Below, one piece after another: positions 19,361-30,954 of a DNA stretch of 64,000 bases (position 1 is the first letter of the stretch; every line of letters starts with the position of its first letter). The notes beneath the pieces are model-generated. The model saw only the letters and a program-made list of their open reading frames with translations. It was not told the origin of the DNA and did not search any database. Made by a program: the position numbers and the translations under genes. The DNA is from Urophycis tenuis (Eukaryota; Chordata; Actinopteri; Gadiformes; Phycidae), in NCBI GenBank assembly GCA_036785325.1, contig JAXIVH010000070.1:438501-502500 (forward strand). Reading direction: 5' to 3'.

Positions 19361-22300
19361 AATTGTGAGCTTTGACTTAGAATGAACCTTTCCCGGGTCT
19401 CTCTCTCCAACTTGCAGTTTCACTCTTCTCACTAAGCCGTCATTACCGTCATTGCCCACCGTCGTTTCCACTATCCGTCCCAACTGCCACCGATTCCTTG
19501 GTAGGAGGTCCTCCTTTATAATGACTACATCATTCACCTTAAGGTTGCGCCGTGCTACATGCCATTTCTGTCGGGTGGAGATGTTCAGGAGGTACTCCCT
19601 CTTCCATCGGCTCCAGAACTGCTCAATCAAGTACTGAACACGGCGCCAGCGCTTTGTACTGTATACATCTTCGCTCACAAATTTTCCTGGAGGCGGAAGA
19701 GCAATCCTTGACTTCTTTTGAATTAAATGATTGGGTGTTAAAGGCTCAAGGGAATTGGGGTAATTTAACCCATCTACAGTTAAGGGGCGGCTATTGACAA
19801 TGGCCATGGCCTCGTAAAAGAGGGTTCTCAGAGAGGCATCGTCCAGTCTTCCTAAGCTCTGGGACAAGGTTGCATTCAGCACATTTCGAATAGTGCGTAT
19901 CTGATGCTCCCAAACTCCACCGGCGTGGCTTGCTGATGGGGCATTGAACACAAACTCGCACTGCTTCCCGATAAGGAATGTTTGCAGTGCTTGAAAATCA
20001 CAGTCTTTCAATTCATTTCTTGCTCCAACAAAATTCCTGCCTTGGTCACAGTAGAGCTGAGACACAGCTCCTCTTAAGCTGATGAAGCAGCGGAGGGAGG
20101 TTACAAAGGAATCCGTGGATAGATCCTCTAGCATTTCAAGATGGACTGCTCGGGAATAGAGGCAGGTGAATATCAAACCGTACCTCTTGTACTCCTTGCG
20201 ATTTCTTTTAACGACAAAAGGTCCAAAGCAATCCATGCCGCAGTTTGTAAATGGGGCGGACGCTTCCACACGCTCTTTAGGTAGTTCAGCCATACGCTGC
20301 TGTTCGACTGGACGCCTTATTCCCCTGCATCGGATGCACTTATGGATTAGCTTGGCGACCAACTTGCTGCAGCTGATGACCCAAAACCCGTTTGCTCTGA
20401 GCTCCATCTGAGTTTGACCTCTACCTTGATGGCATACTTGAGAATGGTGGTGAATCAAGATGAGCTGAGTGATGTAACTGTCCTTTGGCAGAATATGCGG
20501 ATGCCTAAATCTTCCACCGACACGCAGTGTGCCCTCTTTCAAGACTGGATCAAGGCAGAAGAGAGGACTAGAGGAAGGAAGATGTTCTCCTGCTTCAAGC
20601 AACTTTATCTCTCTACTGAAAGCCTGCTGTTGGACAAGCTTTATCACGGCTTCAGCTGCACACACATGATCTTTGACTGTAACAATGTCAGTAAGACACT
20701 TCTGCTTTAAAGAGAGTCTTCTAATTCTTGCTACTACTCTGAGGAGTGTTGTCCAAGATGAAAATCTTGACAGACGATCGAGAATGTCTTCACAGGCACT
20801 GGTTCTTGTGGCAAAGGTTTTAGCTGTTCTGACCTCAGGGTCACCAACCAGCAGGTCAGTTGAAGGTGTTAGTTCTTCATGATCTTCATTCCACAGGAAT
20901 TCAGGACCTGATAGCCAGTTTGTTGACAAGATCTCAGAGGCTCAGAGTCCCCTAGAAGCGTGGTCAGCTGGATTTTCTGTCGTGTCAACATAATGCCACT
21001 GGTTTGGATTGGTGTTTTCTCTTATGAGCTGGACACAATTTGCCACAAACATGTGAAATCTCCATGCGTCATTGTTAATTTAGGCTAGAGCGACTTGGGA
21101 ATCAGTCCAGAAGAACTCCTCATCAATTTTCATGCCGAGTTCTGACCTCAACAGAACACTCAGTCTGGCTGCGGTCACAGCAGCTGAAAGTTCTAAACGG
21201 GGAATGCTTGTAATCTTGGTTGGAGCAACTCTGGTTTTAGCCATGACTAGGCTGCAATGGACTTTGTTCTCCTCATTCCTGTATTTCAAGTAAGAACATG
21301 CACCATATCCCACATTACTTGCATCTGAGAAGTGGTGCAATTCTACCCTCACAGTCTTGCCAAAATCTTGCGGATGGTAACATCTCGGAATTGAAACCCC
21401 TCTCAGGCCTTGAAGACCAGCCTGCCATTCCTCCCACCGTGGACACAAGTCCTCAGGAAGGAGATCGTCCCATCCGATGCTTCTGCAACACAGCTCCTGC
21501 AGAATACATTTTCCACTCAAGACAAAAGGGGCAACAAACCCCAGTGGATCATACAAGGAGGCTATGACAGACAGAATGCCCCGGCGTGTATCAGGCTTGT
21601 CTTTCAAGTTTATATTAAAGCTGAAACTGTCACTTTCAATTAGCCACTGGATACCCAGTGCATGTTCCACTGAGGCTGAATCCGAATTGAGATCAAGGCG
21701 TTCTGCACCTGCTGCTCTTTCAGACGGGTCCACACAGGAAACAACTTTGCTCACGTTGGAGTTGAACTTGTGAAGTCGCACACCTCCTCTTTTGCACAAC
21801 TCTTGTGCTTCAGCTATAAGGTCTGTGGCCTCTTTGACTGTGTGGACACTGACTAGCCCATCATCAACATAAAAGCTATTTTCGATGAATGATGCTGCAA
21901 TTCTGCTCCATTTGCGCACAATCCAATCTGGTAACTTCTTTAATAGCTTGTGTTTTTCTTCACTATCATTCAGAACAGTAAGCCCTTTAACATGGGGAAT
22001 AGCCTCTGCACAGCCTTTTAAGAAATCAGAAAAATCTCTAAGCGCAAGAGAGTCACTTGGACCAATCTTAGGCCATTTCATAAGCTTGTCTCGAAAGGCT
22101 TTCTGGACAACAAATGGATTTCAAATGGATAAGCATCTTCAGAACTGCGATAGAAGAAGCCCTCCACAGCTTTACGTGCCTCTCCTGTAAGATAGCTTTT
22201 CAGATACAGCATTTTCTCACTTGCGGGAATAGGTTTTCTGTCAATCAAAGTTGTGAATGTCATCTTAAAGTCTACAAACTTCAGTGGATCACCGGCAAAC

Positions 22301-22431
22301 ATAGTTGGTTCAGGAACAGGCAGACGATTTAAGGAAAGTGAACTTGCAATTGCTTTGGCAAAAATGGCTGCCGAACTCTGAGAGGAATCATGCGTTTGGG
22401 ATGTAACTGTTGGGCCTAGTTGTCCATTTAA
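19361..22431 (-). pseudogene. BEL/Pao retrotransposon, gag remnant and pol, disabled
   Basis: Reading down the minus strand: gag of the DUF1759 type (about 22430-22090, FVDFKMTFTTLIDRKPIPAS), a frameshift near 22120, more gag (WPKIGPSDSLALRDFSDFL), then an abrupt jump at about 21,910 to the end of reverse transcriptase (FYVDDGLVSV). Protease and most RT are deleted. Next are the Peptidase_A17-type region (ILSVIASLYDPLGFVAPFVL), an RNase H part (FFWTDSQVALA), a TAA at 21082-21080, a TGA near 20940, the integrase zinc-binding segment, the integrase core (FTNCGMDCFGPF, LYCDQGRNF) and DUF5641 (RWQLGRIVE). The frame is cut at 19,361 by the ISL2EU-like element and resumes at 13,770. The copy is dead: an internal deletion, two stops, a frameshift and three insertions. 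Confidence 0.85.
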
Positions 22432-22582
22432 CCTTTGAGTCGTGTTCGTTTCTCCCCCCTTACTTTGGTGCTCACATAAATTGAAAGTTGTATTCCAAAA
22501 TTAACATTTATTGTAGAAAAATCAAAACAGAGACCAAATTCACAGAACATCAGAACATCAACATGAACACATTGTGTGTGTG

Positions 22583-22617
<35 letters not shown>

Positions 22618-22618
<1 letters not shown>

Positions 22619-24496
22619 CAGACACAGGAGTGGCATTTTGCAATCAGGTCACAGTGTGCCTTGCAAACGTAGGCATCACATTTGAACCATGTAAGACTTG
22701 ACTTATTGTCTCTAGGGGCACATAGCTTGCATCTCTTCCGTTTCTGCCCCTGTTTTGGGGGGAGAGTGGCCAGGGCAGTTGCTGGGGCTTGCAGACTCCT
22801 CACCAGACTGCAAGAGGCTGGTGTGCGGGGAAGGTGCTGGCGCCGTTGAATTAGAGGAGTCACTAAAGCTTTCCCAAGCTCTGCCAGGAAGAGTCTCCTC
22901 TTGAAACATTTCCCCTGATTCCAGGCTGGGTCGATCGCTGTCCACACCACATATGCATTACATGCAGACACATCGAGGATGTTGTGGAACACAGCCACAG
23001 GCCAACGAGCTGTCATTCGCTTGCAGGTGTATGTACCAGTAAGCTGCAATGAAAGAAACAATAATGAATAGATTGGAAACAATATTGAACCAATATTGAA
23101 CCTGTCTTACACAAAATGCAATGTTTTACATGAATACAAGTAAATCAAATGCATGACAGATGAAAATATACATTACCTTATCAAGGCAATCAACGCCTCC
23201 TTTGTTTCTGTTGTAGTCCAGGATGATCTGGGGCTTCCTGTGCTCTGCTTCGCTGACAGCGGCGTCTTTGTGTAGAGTGCTCATCAGGATGACATTTTTA
23301 TTTTTCTTGGGCAAATATGACACAAGACTGTGTGTGTCAGTGAAAGCAAATTTGGATGAGAGTGCCTCTCTCCCTCTGGTCGACACCAGTGCAGGGGGAA
23401 GTTGAGGCTTGTTCTTCCTCACTGTCCCCACCATGGTGAGCTTTCTTTTCAGCAGCTCCTGACCAAGCCCATGTGATGTGAAAAAGTTATCACATGTGAT
23501 GTTATGCCCCTTGAGACCGGCTGTCATGTCCAACACAACACGCATGCCTTGGTTTTTTTCTGGCCTTCCAGTAACAGGTTTCCCTGTGTAAACCTGCATA
23601 TTCCAGGCGTAGCTGCTCCTGGCATCACATGCTGCCCAGATCTTGATCCCATACTTGCCTGGTTTGCTTGGGATGTACTGTTTGAATGGACAGCGACCTC
23701 TGAAAGGGACCAGGCGCTCGTCCACTGTCACCTCAGGGCCTGGATTGTACATCAGTGGTAGGCGCTCCACCCACCTGTCCCAAACGTTCCTGATGGCAGC
23801 CAGTTTGTCGTCTCGCCAGCGGAAAGGTCGTGTAGCTCTGTCATCAAATCTGATAATTCTTGAGAGGACATGAAACTGTTGCAGGGACATAGTTGACCGG
23901 AATATAGGCCTCCCTGACTCTGCATCCCACAGACTTTTTGTAGCCTCATTGTTGGACCGATGTACTCCTGCTAGAATCAACAGACCCATGTAGGCTTGGA
24001 GGTCTACCTGGTCCAAGGCCTTCCATGTGTCCGCAAACACACGCCCCCCTTCCAGGTTTGTCATCGCCAGTATAATTTCCACAATGGACTCTGGTAAAAA
24101 GAGTTGGAAGCTGGACTTGATGTCATCCACACGAGATGTTGCATACCGTGTTGGCCCTGGTGACATCCTAATGATATTTTCCCCTCTTGCTCTGCCTCCT
24201 CTGTCCTGGGGGGATGAATACCAGAGCAAGTTGCCATCCTTGGACTGGAATGTCACCTCAGGTGTGTCTTCCATAGGGGCCTCTTCCCCAGGTGCCTCTT
24301 CCTCAGGGGCCTCTTCCTCGCCATCTGTTGACTGTTCGGTCTCATGATGGTCTGGATCAAAATCAGGATCGTTGTCTTCTATTTCTGAAACATCCTCCTC
24401 TATTTCTGGTTCAACTCCAATCCCGTCTTCATCAGTTTGAAAAAAAAGGTCAAGAGACTCTCTGACTGAAAAACGTCTGATCGGGCGCCGACTCAT
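22618..24496 (-). CDS. piggyBac transposase, intact
   Basis: Exon 1 is 24496-23177 (440 codons, donor GTAATG, phase 0) and exon 2 is 23043-22618 (acceptor tttcattgcag), giving 581 residues without a stop. The acidic N-terminus (about 25-80, Glu/Asp-rich) is normal for the family. The DDE_Tnp_1_7 core holds all three catalytic Asp: D259 (VTVDERLVPFRG), D336 (NITCDNFFTS) and D436 (RNKGGVDCLDK). The C-terminus has the cysteine-rich domain (CKLCAP, FKCDAYVCKAHC, CHSC) that binds the TIR. I chose the ATG at MSRRPIRRF; an open frame upstream to 24646 would add about 50 residues unlike the family. It excises and inserts at TTAA. Intact catalytic residues, ORF and TIRs suggest recent activity. Confidence 0.9.
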
Positions 24497-24559
24497 TGTG
24501 TTCAGAGTAAAATAAGAGCAATGCACAAGCAAGCTATATATAGGGGATCTGTGAGAAGA

Positions 24560-24795
24560 TATCATACGTTTTGTATCGAAAGTGTGGTTCACGTGGGGGG
24601 ATGGACACATTAGCCCGGGAAAGAGCCAGGTTCCCATAACAAACACCTAATTGGTAACTTTGAAGTGTTACACGTTTAGTCTGGAAGGTGTGGTTCACGT
24701 AGGGGGACAGGCACATAAGCACGGGAAAGAGAGGACACATGGTCAGTCTGAAAGGGGTTCACGTGGGGTGGAGTGTGTGTGTGTGTGCGTGCGTG

Positions 24796-24835
<40 letters not shown>

Positions 24836-24960
24836 TGTGTGTGTGTGTAGGTGTGTGTGTGTGCGTGTAGGTGTGTGTGTGTGTGTGTGTGTGCGTGTAG
24901 GTGTGTGTGTGTGTGTGTGTGCGTGTAGGTGTGTTTGTGTGTGCGTGTGGTGGTGGTGGT
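24560..24960. repeat. piggyBac 5' side: diverged direct repeats and GT/GCGT microsatellite
   Basis: The phrase gtggttcacgt recurs near 24583 and 24690 and as gggttcacgt near 24757, each with ggacacat/ggcacataagc and gcccgggaaagag/cacgggaaagag nearby, so a unit of roughly 100 bp is repeated about 2.5 times. 24770-24950 is (GT)n with blocks of (GCGT)n and GTAG interruptions. Confidence 0.6.
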
Positions 24961-25235
24961 GGATTTGTGGTTGTGTACTATCTGATGAATGAACACAATC
25001 TAGAGTCACCCATTCATTTCCTATGGCGGTCATTTTTGACCGGGAACACCACAGGTGTTACAAAGTTGACTAAACAACTCAAAATTCAATGAAAGTAGTG
25101 ATCAGCAATTGTATATGTTCAAATGCCTAGTGTGGAGGATATCATAAGCCCTTGAGACAATAAAATGTAAAACACAATATTTATGATTGATCGAAATGGA
25201 AATCGGTCAGATTTGACCCGAACACGACAGAAAGG

Positions 25236-25315
25236 TTCAATTAAATGATAGAGTCGTCTTGACAACAGGAGCTGGTTTGCTTCGCCCTCCAACTGCATTA
25301 CCTTCAATCTGATTA
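25236..25315 (-). mobile_element. BEL/Pao gag piece between two insertions
   Basis: This 80-bp island lies between the piggyBac (right end 25235) and the 12.4-kb element (left end 25316). On the minus strand a frame reads QIEGNAVGGRSKPAPVVKTT and then continues into the gag sequence beyond the piggyBac (FNLNGQLGPTVTSQTH). It is part of the same retrotransposon. Confidence 0.65.
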
Positions 25316-25812
25316 CCCAGACAGCACACTTATGTCTTGCCAACGTCGGCGAGATGTATTTTTGCCGATGTAAAATACATCGGCAAAACGTTTTTAGAAG
25401 AGCGTTTGCTCATCGGCAAGATGCTGGGCAGATGTCGGCAAAATGATGGAGTGCCAACGTTTTGCCGATATTCCTACAATGAGCCGACGTTTAGCCGCCT
25501 TATACCCGCTCATGAACCAATGTTTACCCGATTTAATTACGACCTACTCGGCGCACCCCATCTGAGCGAGGAAAGCACCCTGACATCTCGAGGAACAGCT
25601 GATCTTAGGTTGCAGTTATGAAACGCATGCCTGAAAATCAGCTCTTCCAATAAACAGAGACAATGTTCTCACCACTGCAGTGTTATTCTGCCGTTATTTG
25701 AGGTCTTCTGATCAATCATTCATGCATAGCCTGCTTCACCAATAAAAAGAGACAGTCAATTGTTATTTTTAAAACGAACATTTCTTTTATTGAAAGTAGC
25801 CTAAAGAAAACA

Positions 25813-28746
25813 TTAACTCCGCCTTTGGCGGCCACCATCCCGGTCGGCGCTCAGCCGTAGCCAATTCTTCATGGCCGTCTCCACCTCGACCTCGGTGTAG
25901 TTGCCCACTGGGTTGGCCAACACAGCGCCTACACGCACACATACACACACATACACAAAGGTGAGGGGGGGGGGGGGGGTCGGGGTCAATGGCCTATAGG
26001 CTACTGGACTGGAGGAGTGGCGTCACACAAACACGTTAAGATGGAGATGGTGGCCTTCACACCCTGAAAAGTCTGTCAGCTACTGTATTTCAAGAATAAT
26101 CCCTTTTAGGCTGTGGAAAAGTGCAACACTGTCACAATTGCTTTTCCACTAAACAGAAAAGCATGAACATAAATCAGCCAAGTTCATGGAGAAGGAGCTT
26201 TGCAAATTTTATATGATGACACTTTGTATGGAAACTTTTTTTGAAGGAAAAATGTCATGAGCCAAACAAAAGGAAAAAAGCTGTAATAAGCAGAAGGTTT
26301 AAATAACAGTATACGAGTAGCCAAAAAAAGTATTCATTTCAGGACAATATAATAATTGAATGGGGGCAGGTTGTTGTTTCAGGCCATATGGAAATGTATA
26401 AATGACGGCATGCATGTCATTGGTTAGGATAAGGACTTACTGAGAAGAGCGTGGTGAATGGACGTAGACCTCAGCCCTGTCTTTTGCCCTCTACCGCACC
26501 AGTTCAGCTGGGTGGCCAGGTTTTGGCTGATGGCCTTGGAGCACACTCTCCAGACTGTCTCCTTAACATTCTTCCCCCCACACAGTGACAGTTTGTTGAT
26601 CTGTGAAGTGAAATAATGCATGCATGATTATCTGACAATAAAATGTTTATTGTTAGCATTTGTGAGACACGGATGAGAATTACCACTTGTGTCCTGAAGG
26701 CGCTATCATTCAGACGCCGGTCAAAATTATGGAGGTCTTCTATGGTGACCAATAGCAGCATTGGTAGAACTATGTCCTCTCTGGCCCCTGGGTGTCTACT
26801 CTGGAGCAGTTTAATGATGTGGTCCATCTTCAAATGGAGTTCCCCCACCTGCTCCATGAGGAACTTTTCGACAGCTGCAGAAAGCACAGGCTGAAAATGT
26901 GCATGCGGGTAGAATTGGCCTATATTAATACAAACTCAACACAATTTCACTGACAACAGAAACCTTGACCATACCTGTACATGCAGTTTGGGCTGCTGCA
27001 CGCGTTTGATCTGTGGAGGTGGGATGGAAAGAGTTTAGCAACAGAGACAGGGACAGACTCCAGAATCAATGCGAATAAAATATTACACACTGTAGGCTAA
27101 TGCAGCTTACTTTGTTGATCTCCTGGGATCACGCTTCTGGTTACTAAAAAATGAAATGGAAAAAGATAGACAGAAGACCAAGACAGATTTTAAAGGTTTC
27201 TCTTAAACAGTTCAGGTCTCTAGTGTCTCATAGTGTCTCTTTTTTGAACCGCTTACAAGCTACAGACTGTGCCTGTTTATTAACTTACATTCAGGAGGGT
27301 TGTCCTCTATTTCCTCTTCATCGGTCGCTAAAAATACACAGAAAAAGACTTTGATACCACAAAAAAGGACGTTCAGGACGGGTGTCTATATCGCTCCAAT
27401 TTATTGTTGTTACTGTGAAAAAAAAAATACAAACACAGTGAAACCCTCAAATATAGCAGGCTTGGTGCTCTTAAAACATGTGTGGCATATGTAGGCTATA
27501 GAAACTTACAATCCGCATGAGATGCCCTGTGCTCCACAGTCCTACTCACTGACTCTACCGCTTAATGGAGATATACAAGTTCAAGGTACATGCCGTGTAA
27601 GTTGTACACATTGCCTGTGCTTCTGCCCATTGTGTGTGTTCATCTGTAAAGAAAACGTACTTTCTCTTAGTGTGGAGAGCTCCTCGAGAGCAGCACCACC
27701 TGGCAGGTTTTTCTGCACCTTTCTTCTCACTATCAGTTCAAGAAAACAGAAAGATGAAAAGGATCAACCACAACTTTAACGTTGAATCAACAACTGATGC
27801 TTGTATGTGAGAAGCACAGCATTATTATAAAAGTTCTTACCAGGCTTGCTCACGTGATAAGGAGAGGCTAGACAAGTTATAAAAAATAAAATAAAAAACG
27901 GTTTCATTTAAATTTCCCCATCAGGCACAATAACATTTGCCATCTTATAATTCAGCTCATTAAGGGACACACAGTGACAAAATAGTTATCCTACTTACCA
28001 CCTATGTTAATGGAAAGAGGAGGAGGAGGAGGGGCTGTTGAGGGTTTGGGAGGTTGGGTTTTTTTCTTTTTGGGCAGGGGTGGGCTTTGGTCAGGGGATG
28101 ATGGTGGTGATGGCGATGCAGATCTCAGTCGAGATGGTCTAAAATAAGTGAACATTAAGTTTACAAATGTCAGTTTTTTACATTGCTTATAAAACAGATG
28201 TGATGCTGTCACTACAAAAAGAATTATTAAAAAGCCATGCTTACTTTCTCTTTGTTCTCGCCACTTCCTCCTCCCTGTCGGTATTTAGATCAGAGGTGTG
28301 GCACGATTTGTTCCACCACCTTGTTAAAACCTCAAAACTGCCTGTTTAAGTACATGTTACCAATTAGTTGTACTCAAAACATATAAACAATAACAATTAA
28401 AATGACCAACACAAGAAAAGCATAACCCTCCACTATCACCCTTACTCGTTTCAGACAGGACCCTGCATGTGTACTGTCTCCAGCCCTTTGCTGGGTCTGG
28501 CCTTGTCCCTTTTCTAACGGTCTGCAAAATTTTAAAAGAGTCCTTGAAAGGAGGCCACCACGCCAGTCCTCTCTCACGGTTTCCTGGGTGATAAAACATA
28601 ATTTTTAGCTTGAAGTTCACTACCAATCATTTTCAGTGTTGAAAACAGCAGAATACCCATTCTGTCTGGTTTTTACCTGAAAACCACTCCTTCGCAATGG
28701 GCCCGCTTGTGCCCTCATCAAAAACTACCAGGATGTAGCTTTCCTG
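25813..28746 (-). CDS. DUF4806-type gene of a CACTA/EnSpm-like element
   Basis: Multi-exon minus gene. Recognisable exons: 28746-28677 (SYILVVFDEGTSGPIAKEWF); about 28570-28450 (AWWPPFKDSFKILQTVRKG, QYTCRVLSET); 28139-28005 (Pro/Lys-rich, PPLPKKKKTQPPKPSTAPPP); about 26877-26690 (VEKFLMEQVGELHLKMDHII, DLHNFDRRLNDSAFRTQV); 26600-26441 (INKLSLCGGKNVKETVWRVC, LATQLNWCGRGQKTGL); 25928-25813 (EVEVETAMKNWLRLSADRDG, stop). The N-terminal WWPP-containing part and the C-terminal NWxGRGxK block followed by VExxMxxWLR form a pair typical of uncharacterised fish proteins with DUF4806. Such genes accompany tnp2-like transposases in fish CACTA elements, in the place of plant TNPA (DNA-binding partner). Small exons between 26,990 and 27,800 are not resolved. 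Disabling changes were not checked in all exons. Confidence 0.5.
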
Positions 28747-29032
28747 CAAAACACTTTGAAATCACACATTTGACACATCTATTCAATTGTATTTTATAAA
28801 AACACAAAGGCAACATTTAAAACTACACAACCTAATATGTGCAAAACAAAATTGCATACATACATAAACTATTTTACACCTTTACCTTATGTAAATTCTA
28901 CTGGACTAACAGGGTTGATTTCTTGTAAGAAGAAACACAGAGGCAGCAGTAGATTCACAATTATTAGTATTTTATTTTATATACACACTCACGCACGCAT
29001 GCACACACACACACACACAGGGGGGAAAAAAG

Positions 29033-30954
29033 TCAGGTGGCATGAACCAGTGGCATGGCAACAAACTGATGCCCATGGGGAAGCTCAAAAAGTTTGTGTT
29101 GAATTTGTGCTACACTGCACAAACGTGTGTTTTCCGAGAGTCTGTCCAGCAAAAAGATCCCCAGGGATTCGGATGGTACAGGGTAGCTGAAAAAGCTCTC
29201 CTGCTTGTTGAATGTAGAATAGACTACATAACTGTCCTCCTGTATTGTGATTACGTTTCGGATTTTGGCCACTTTTCCATCTATGCTGGCGTAACGGTTT
29301 GCCTTGTCCAATTTCAGACTAAAGTCTTTGCTTTTGTACTGGACAGCATCTGAACACATCGGTGGCAGTGGACCATTTAGGTGTTCCCCTTTCAATCCTA
29401 AGTCCACCACCCTTGGCACTGGGTTAGGCCTACTACCCTGCTCCAAAATGCGCTTCACCACCTGGAAGCAAGGCGATTGGGGTTTTCGAACCATTTTTTT
29501 CAATGTTTTCATAAAGTTTTCAAATTTGAATGCGCTGAAGGAATTCAAATTTCCATGTAGCTTCACATCATTTGCCAGGTGCACAAGGTTGTGGACATTG
29601 TACGACATGTACGTGTCTCCATACACCTCGCTGAAGTGCTGCACAAAGAGAAGAAGTGCACTGTTGGCGCAGTCAAAGTGTGCAGCAAGCAGCTTGTCAT
29701 TTGACAGGATGAGGATTCCCACAAAGAGCAGCAGGAAGTGCTGGTATATGGAGGAGTGCAGCACTGACTGGAAGAGCACAGGCCCGGTGTACAACAGTAG
29801 CTGCCTGAAGACGCCTTCCACCTGTCGACTTCCCTGAGAGTCCTTGGCCTCCGATTGAATTCAGCTGGTGTCCACGCCCTTGTACTCTAAAAGGTCCTCC
29901 GACAGGGAGTCGACTTGTCGGCTCGACAGCCTGCATGCCAATGGACCCTTAAGCCACAGGTGCACCAGACGCCTCATCACTCCCAAGCACACAAGGTGCA
30001 TGAAGTCCAGCGGGAAACCACTAACCAGGCCCAAAGAGGTGGCAAGGAGGGGTGAGGAGCCAAGGTGATGTCCCTCATCTGACATATCGATGAAGTCCTC
30101 ATCTTGACGGAGGGATGCATTGGTTTCGGGGAAAACTGTGATGATTCAGGTATTCCCTTCCTGCGTACATTTCTCACACCCCGAATACCCTGTGTGACCC
30201 TTGACGCACTTTAGGAATGCACATGCTGGTGCATCACACACCATGGCCTGCAACTTAAGCTGCAAGTTCATGCCATTGCATTTGAAGCCCTTCTCCATAT
30301 TGTTGACATCTTGAATGAAGTCCTCCATGTACTCATGGAGAGCAGGCCTCCCATTCCCAGAAAAAAGGGTGATGACAAACGGGCTGTGGTTGGGGAGGTT
30401 CTGAATGTAACTCAGTATGGGCCAAAATTGCATGGAGGAACTTTTGAACAGGGGTAAGCCATCCACATTAACCTGGAGTTCAAGGCACATTCCTTCACTT
30501 AGGGCACTTTGATGGGCCTCCAGGGTCGCTGTCATTGATGGCAGGATACCGAAGTGGTAGTACGTCCCGCCAGCCTGTTCTTTACATCCATTGCCTCCGA
30601 TCTCTTCGTTTTCAGGAGAGTGCGGGGATCTGCTGGCAGTGATGCATGGTGGGATTGTAGGATCTTCAGCAGTTTCCCCAGGGCAGAGTGAGGGATATTT
30701 TCACTGACAGCCCATGCAGCCAATGCCTCTCCCAGGTCTCCATCATCGGAGTCTGAGGGAGAGTCCGACTCAGAGTACTCATCAGCAGTCATGTCAGCAC
30801 CTGCCAGCTCCACCTCCATGTCAGCACCTGCCAGCTCCATCTCTTCAAAACCCTCTCCATCACCGACAAGCTCCTCCTCATGGGTGTTAATGGCCTCCAG
30901 CTGTCGTTGGACAATTACCTTGGATTTTCGCTTCCAGGTCCAATATGAAGCCAT
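29033..30954 (-). pseudogene. tnp2/CACTA-like transposase, frameshifted
   Basis: Starts MASYWTWKRKSK at 30954, then an acidic region and an N-terminal helical block (ALAAWAVSENIPHSALGKLL, LPADPRTLLKT). After a one-base shift in the G-run near 30565 it continues GGTYYHFGI, DGLPLFKSSSMQFWPIL, VCDAPACAFLKCVKGHTGY and CEKC, which are hallmarks of the fish CACTA tnp2 family. A TGA at 30148-30146 follows; then FPETNASLRQDEDF, SGFPLDFMHLVCLGVMRRL, two more shifts near 29875 and 29830, and a last long frame (RQLLLYTGPVLFQSVLH, MSYNVHNLVHLANDVK) to 29033. About 630 residues in all, close to family length. At least three frameshifts and one stop: not functional. It lies upstream of the DUF4806-type gene on the same strand. 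Confidence 0.7.

Larger units (their letters stand above)
13767..19364. mobile_element. ISL2EU-like DNA transposon, about 5.59 kb, inserted in BEL/Pao pol
   Basis: The TIRs share CGCTAAGCCCCGCCC. The left end is CACCTATCGCTAAGCCCCGC from 13771; the right end, read inward, is AGCCTGTCGCTAAGCCCCGC from 19360. AATT stands on both outer sides (13767-13770, 19361-19364). Removing the element and one AATT makes the flanking BEL/Pao pol frame continuous, which fixes the borders. It carries an intact THAP-DDE transposase gene on plus and a SWIM/YqaJ-type gene on minus, the gene pair I know from ISL2EU (formerly IS4EU) elements. A 922-bp hAT-like element sits inside at 17595-18516. Confidence 0.75.
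22428..25239. mobile_element. piggyBac element, 2,804 bp
   Basis: Left end: TTAA (22428-22431), then CCTTTGAGTCGTGTTCG. Right end on the other strand: CCTTTCTGTCGTGTTCG (from 25235), 15 of 17 the same; the outer tetranucleotide is TTCA (25236-25239), one change from TTAA. The element is flanked on both sides by BEL/Pao gag. It contains one two-exon transposase gene, a GT repeat in the 3' part (22577-22618) and diverged direct repeats plus a long GT/GC repeat on the promoter side. Confidence 0.85.
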
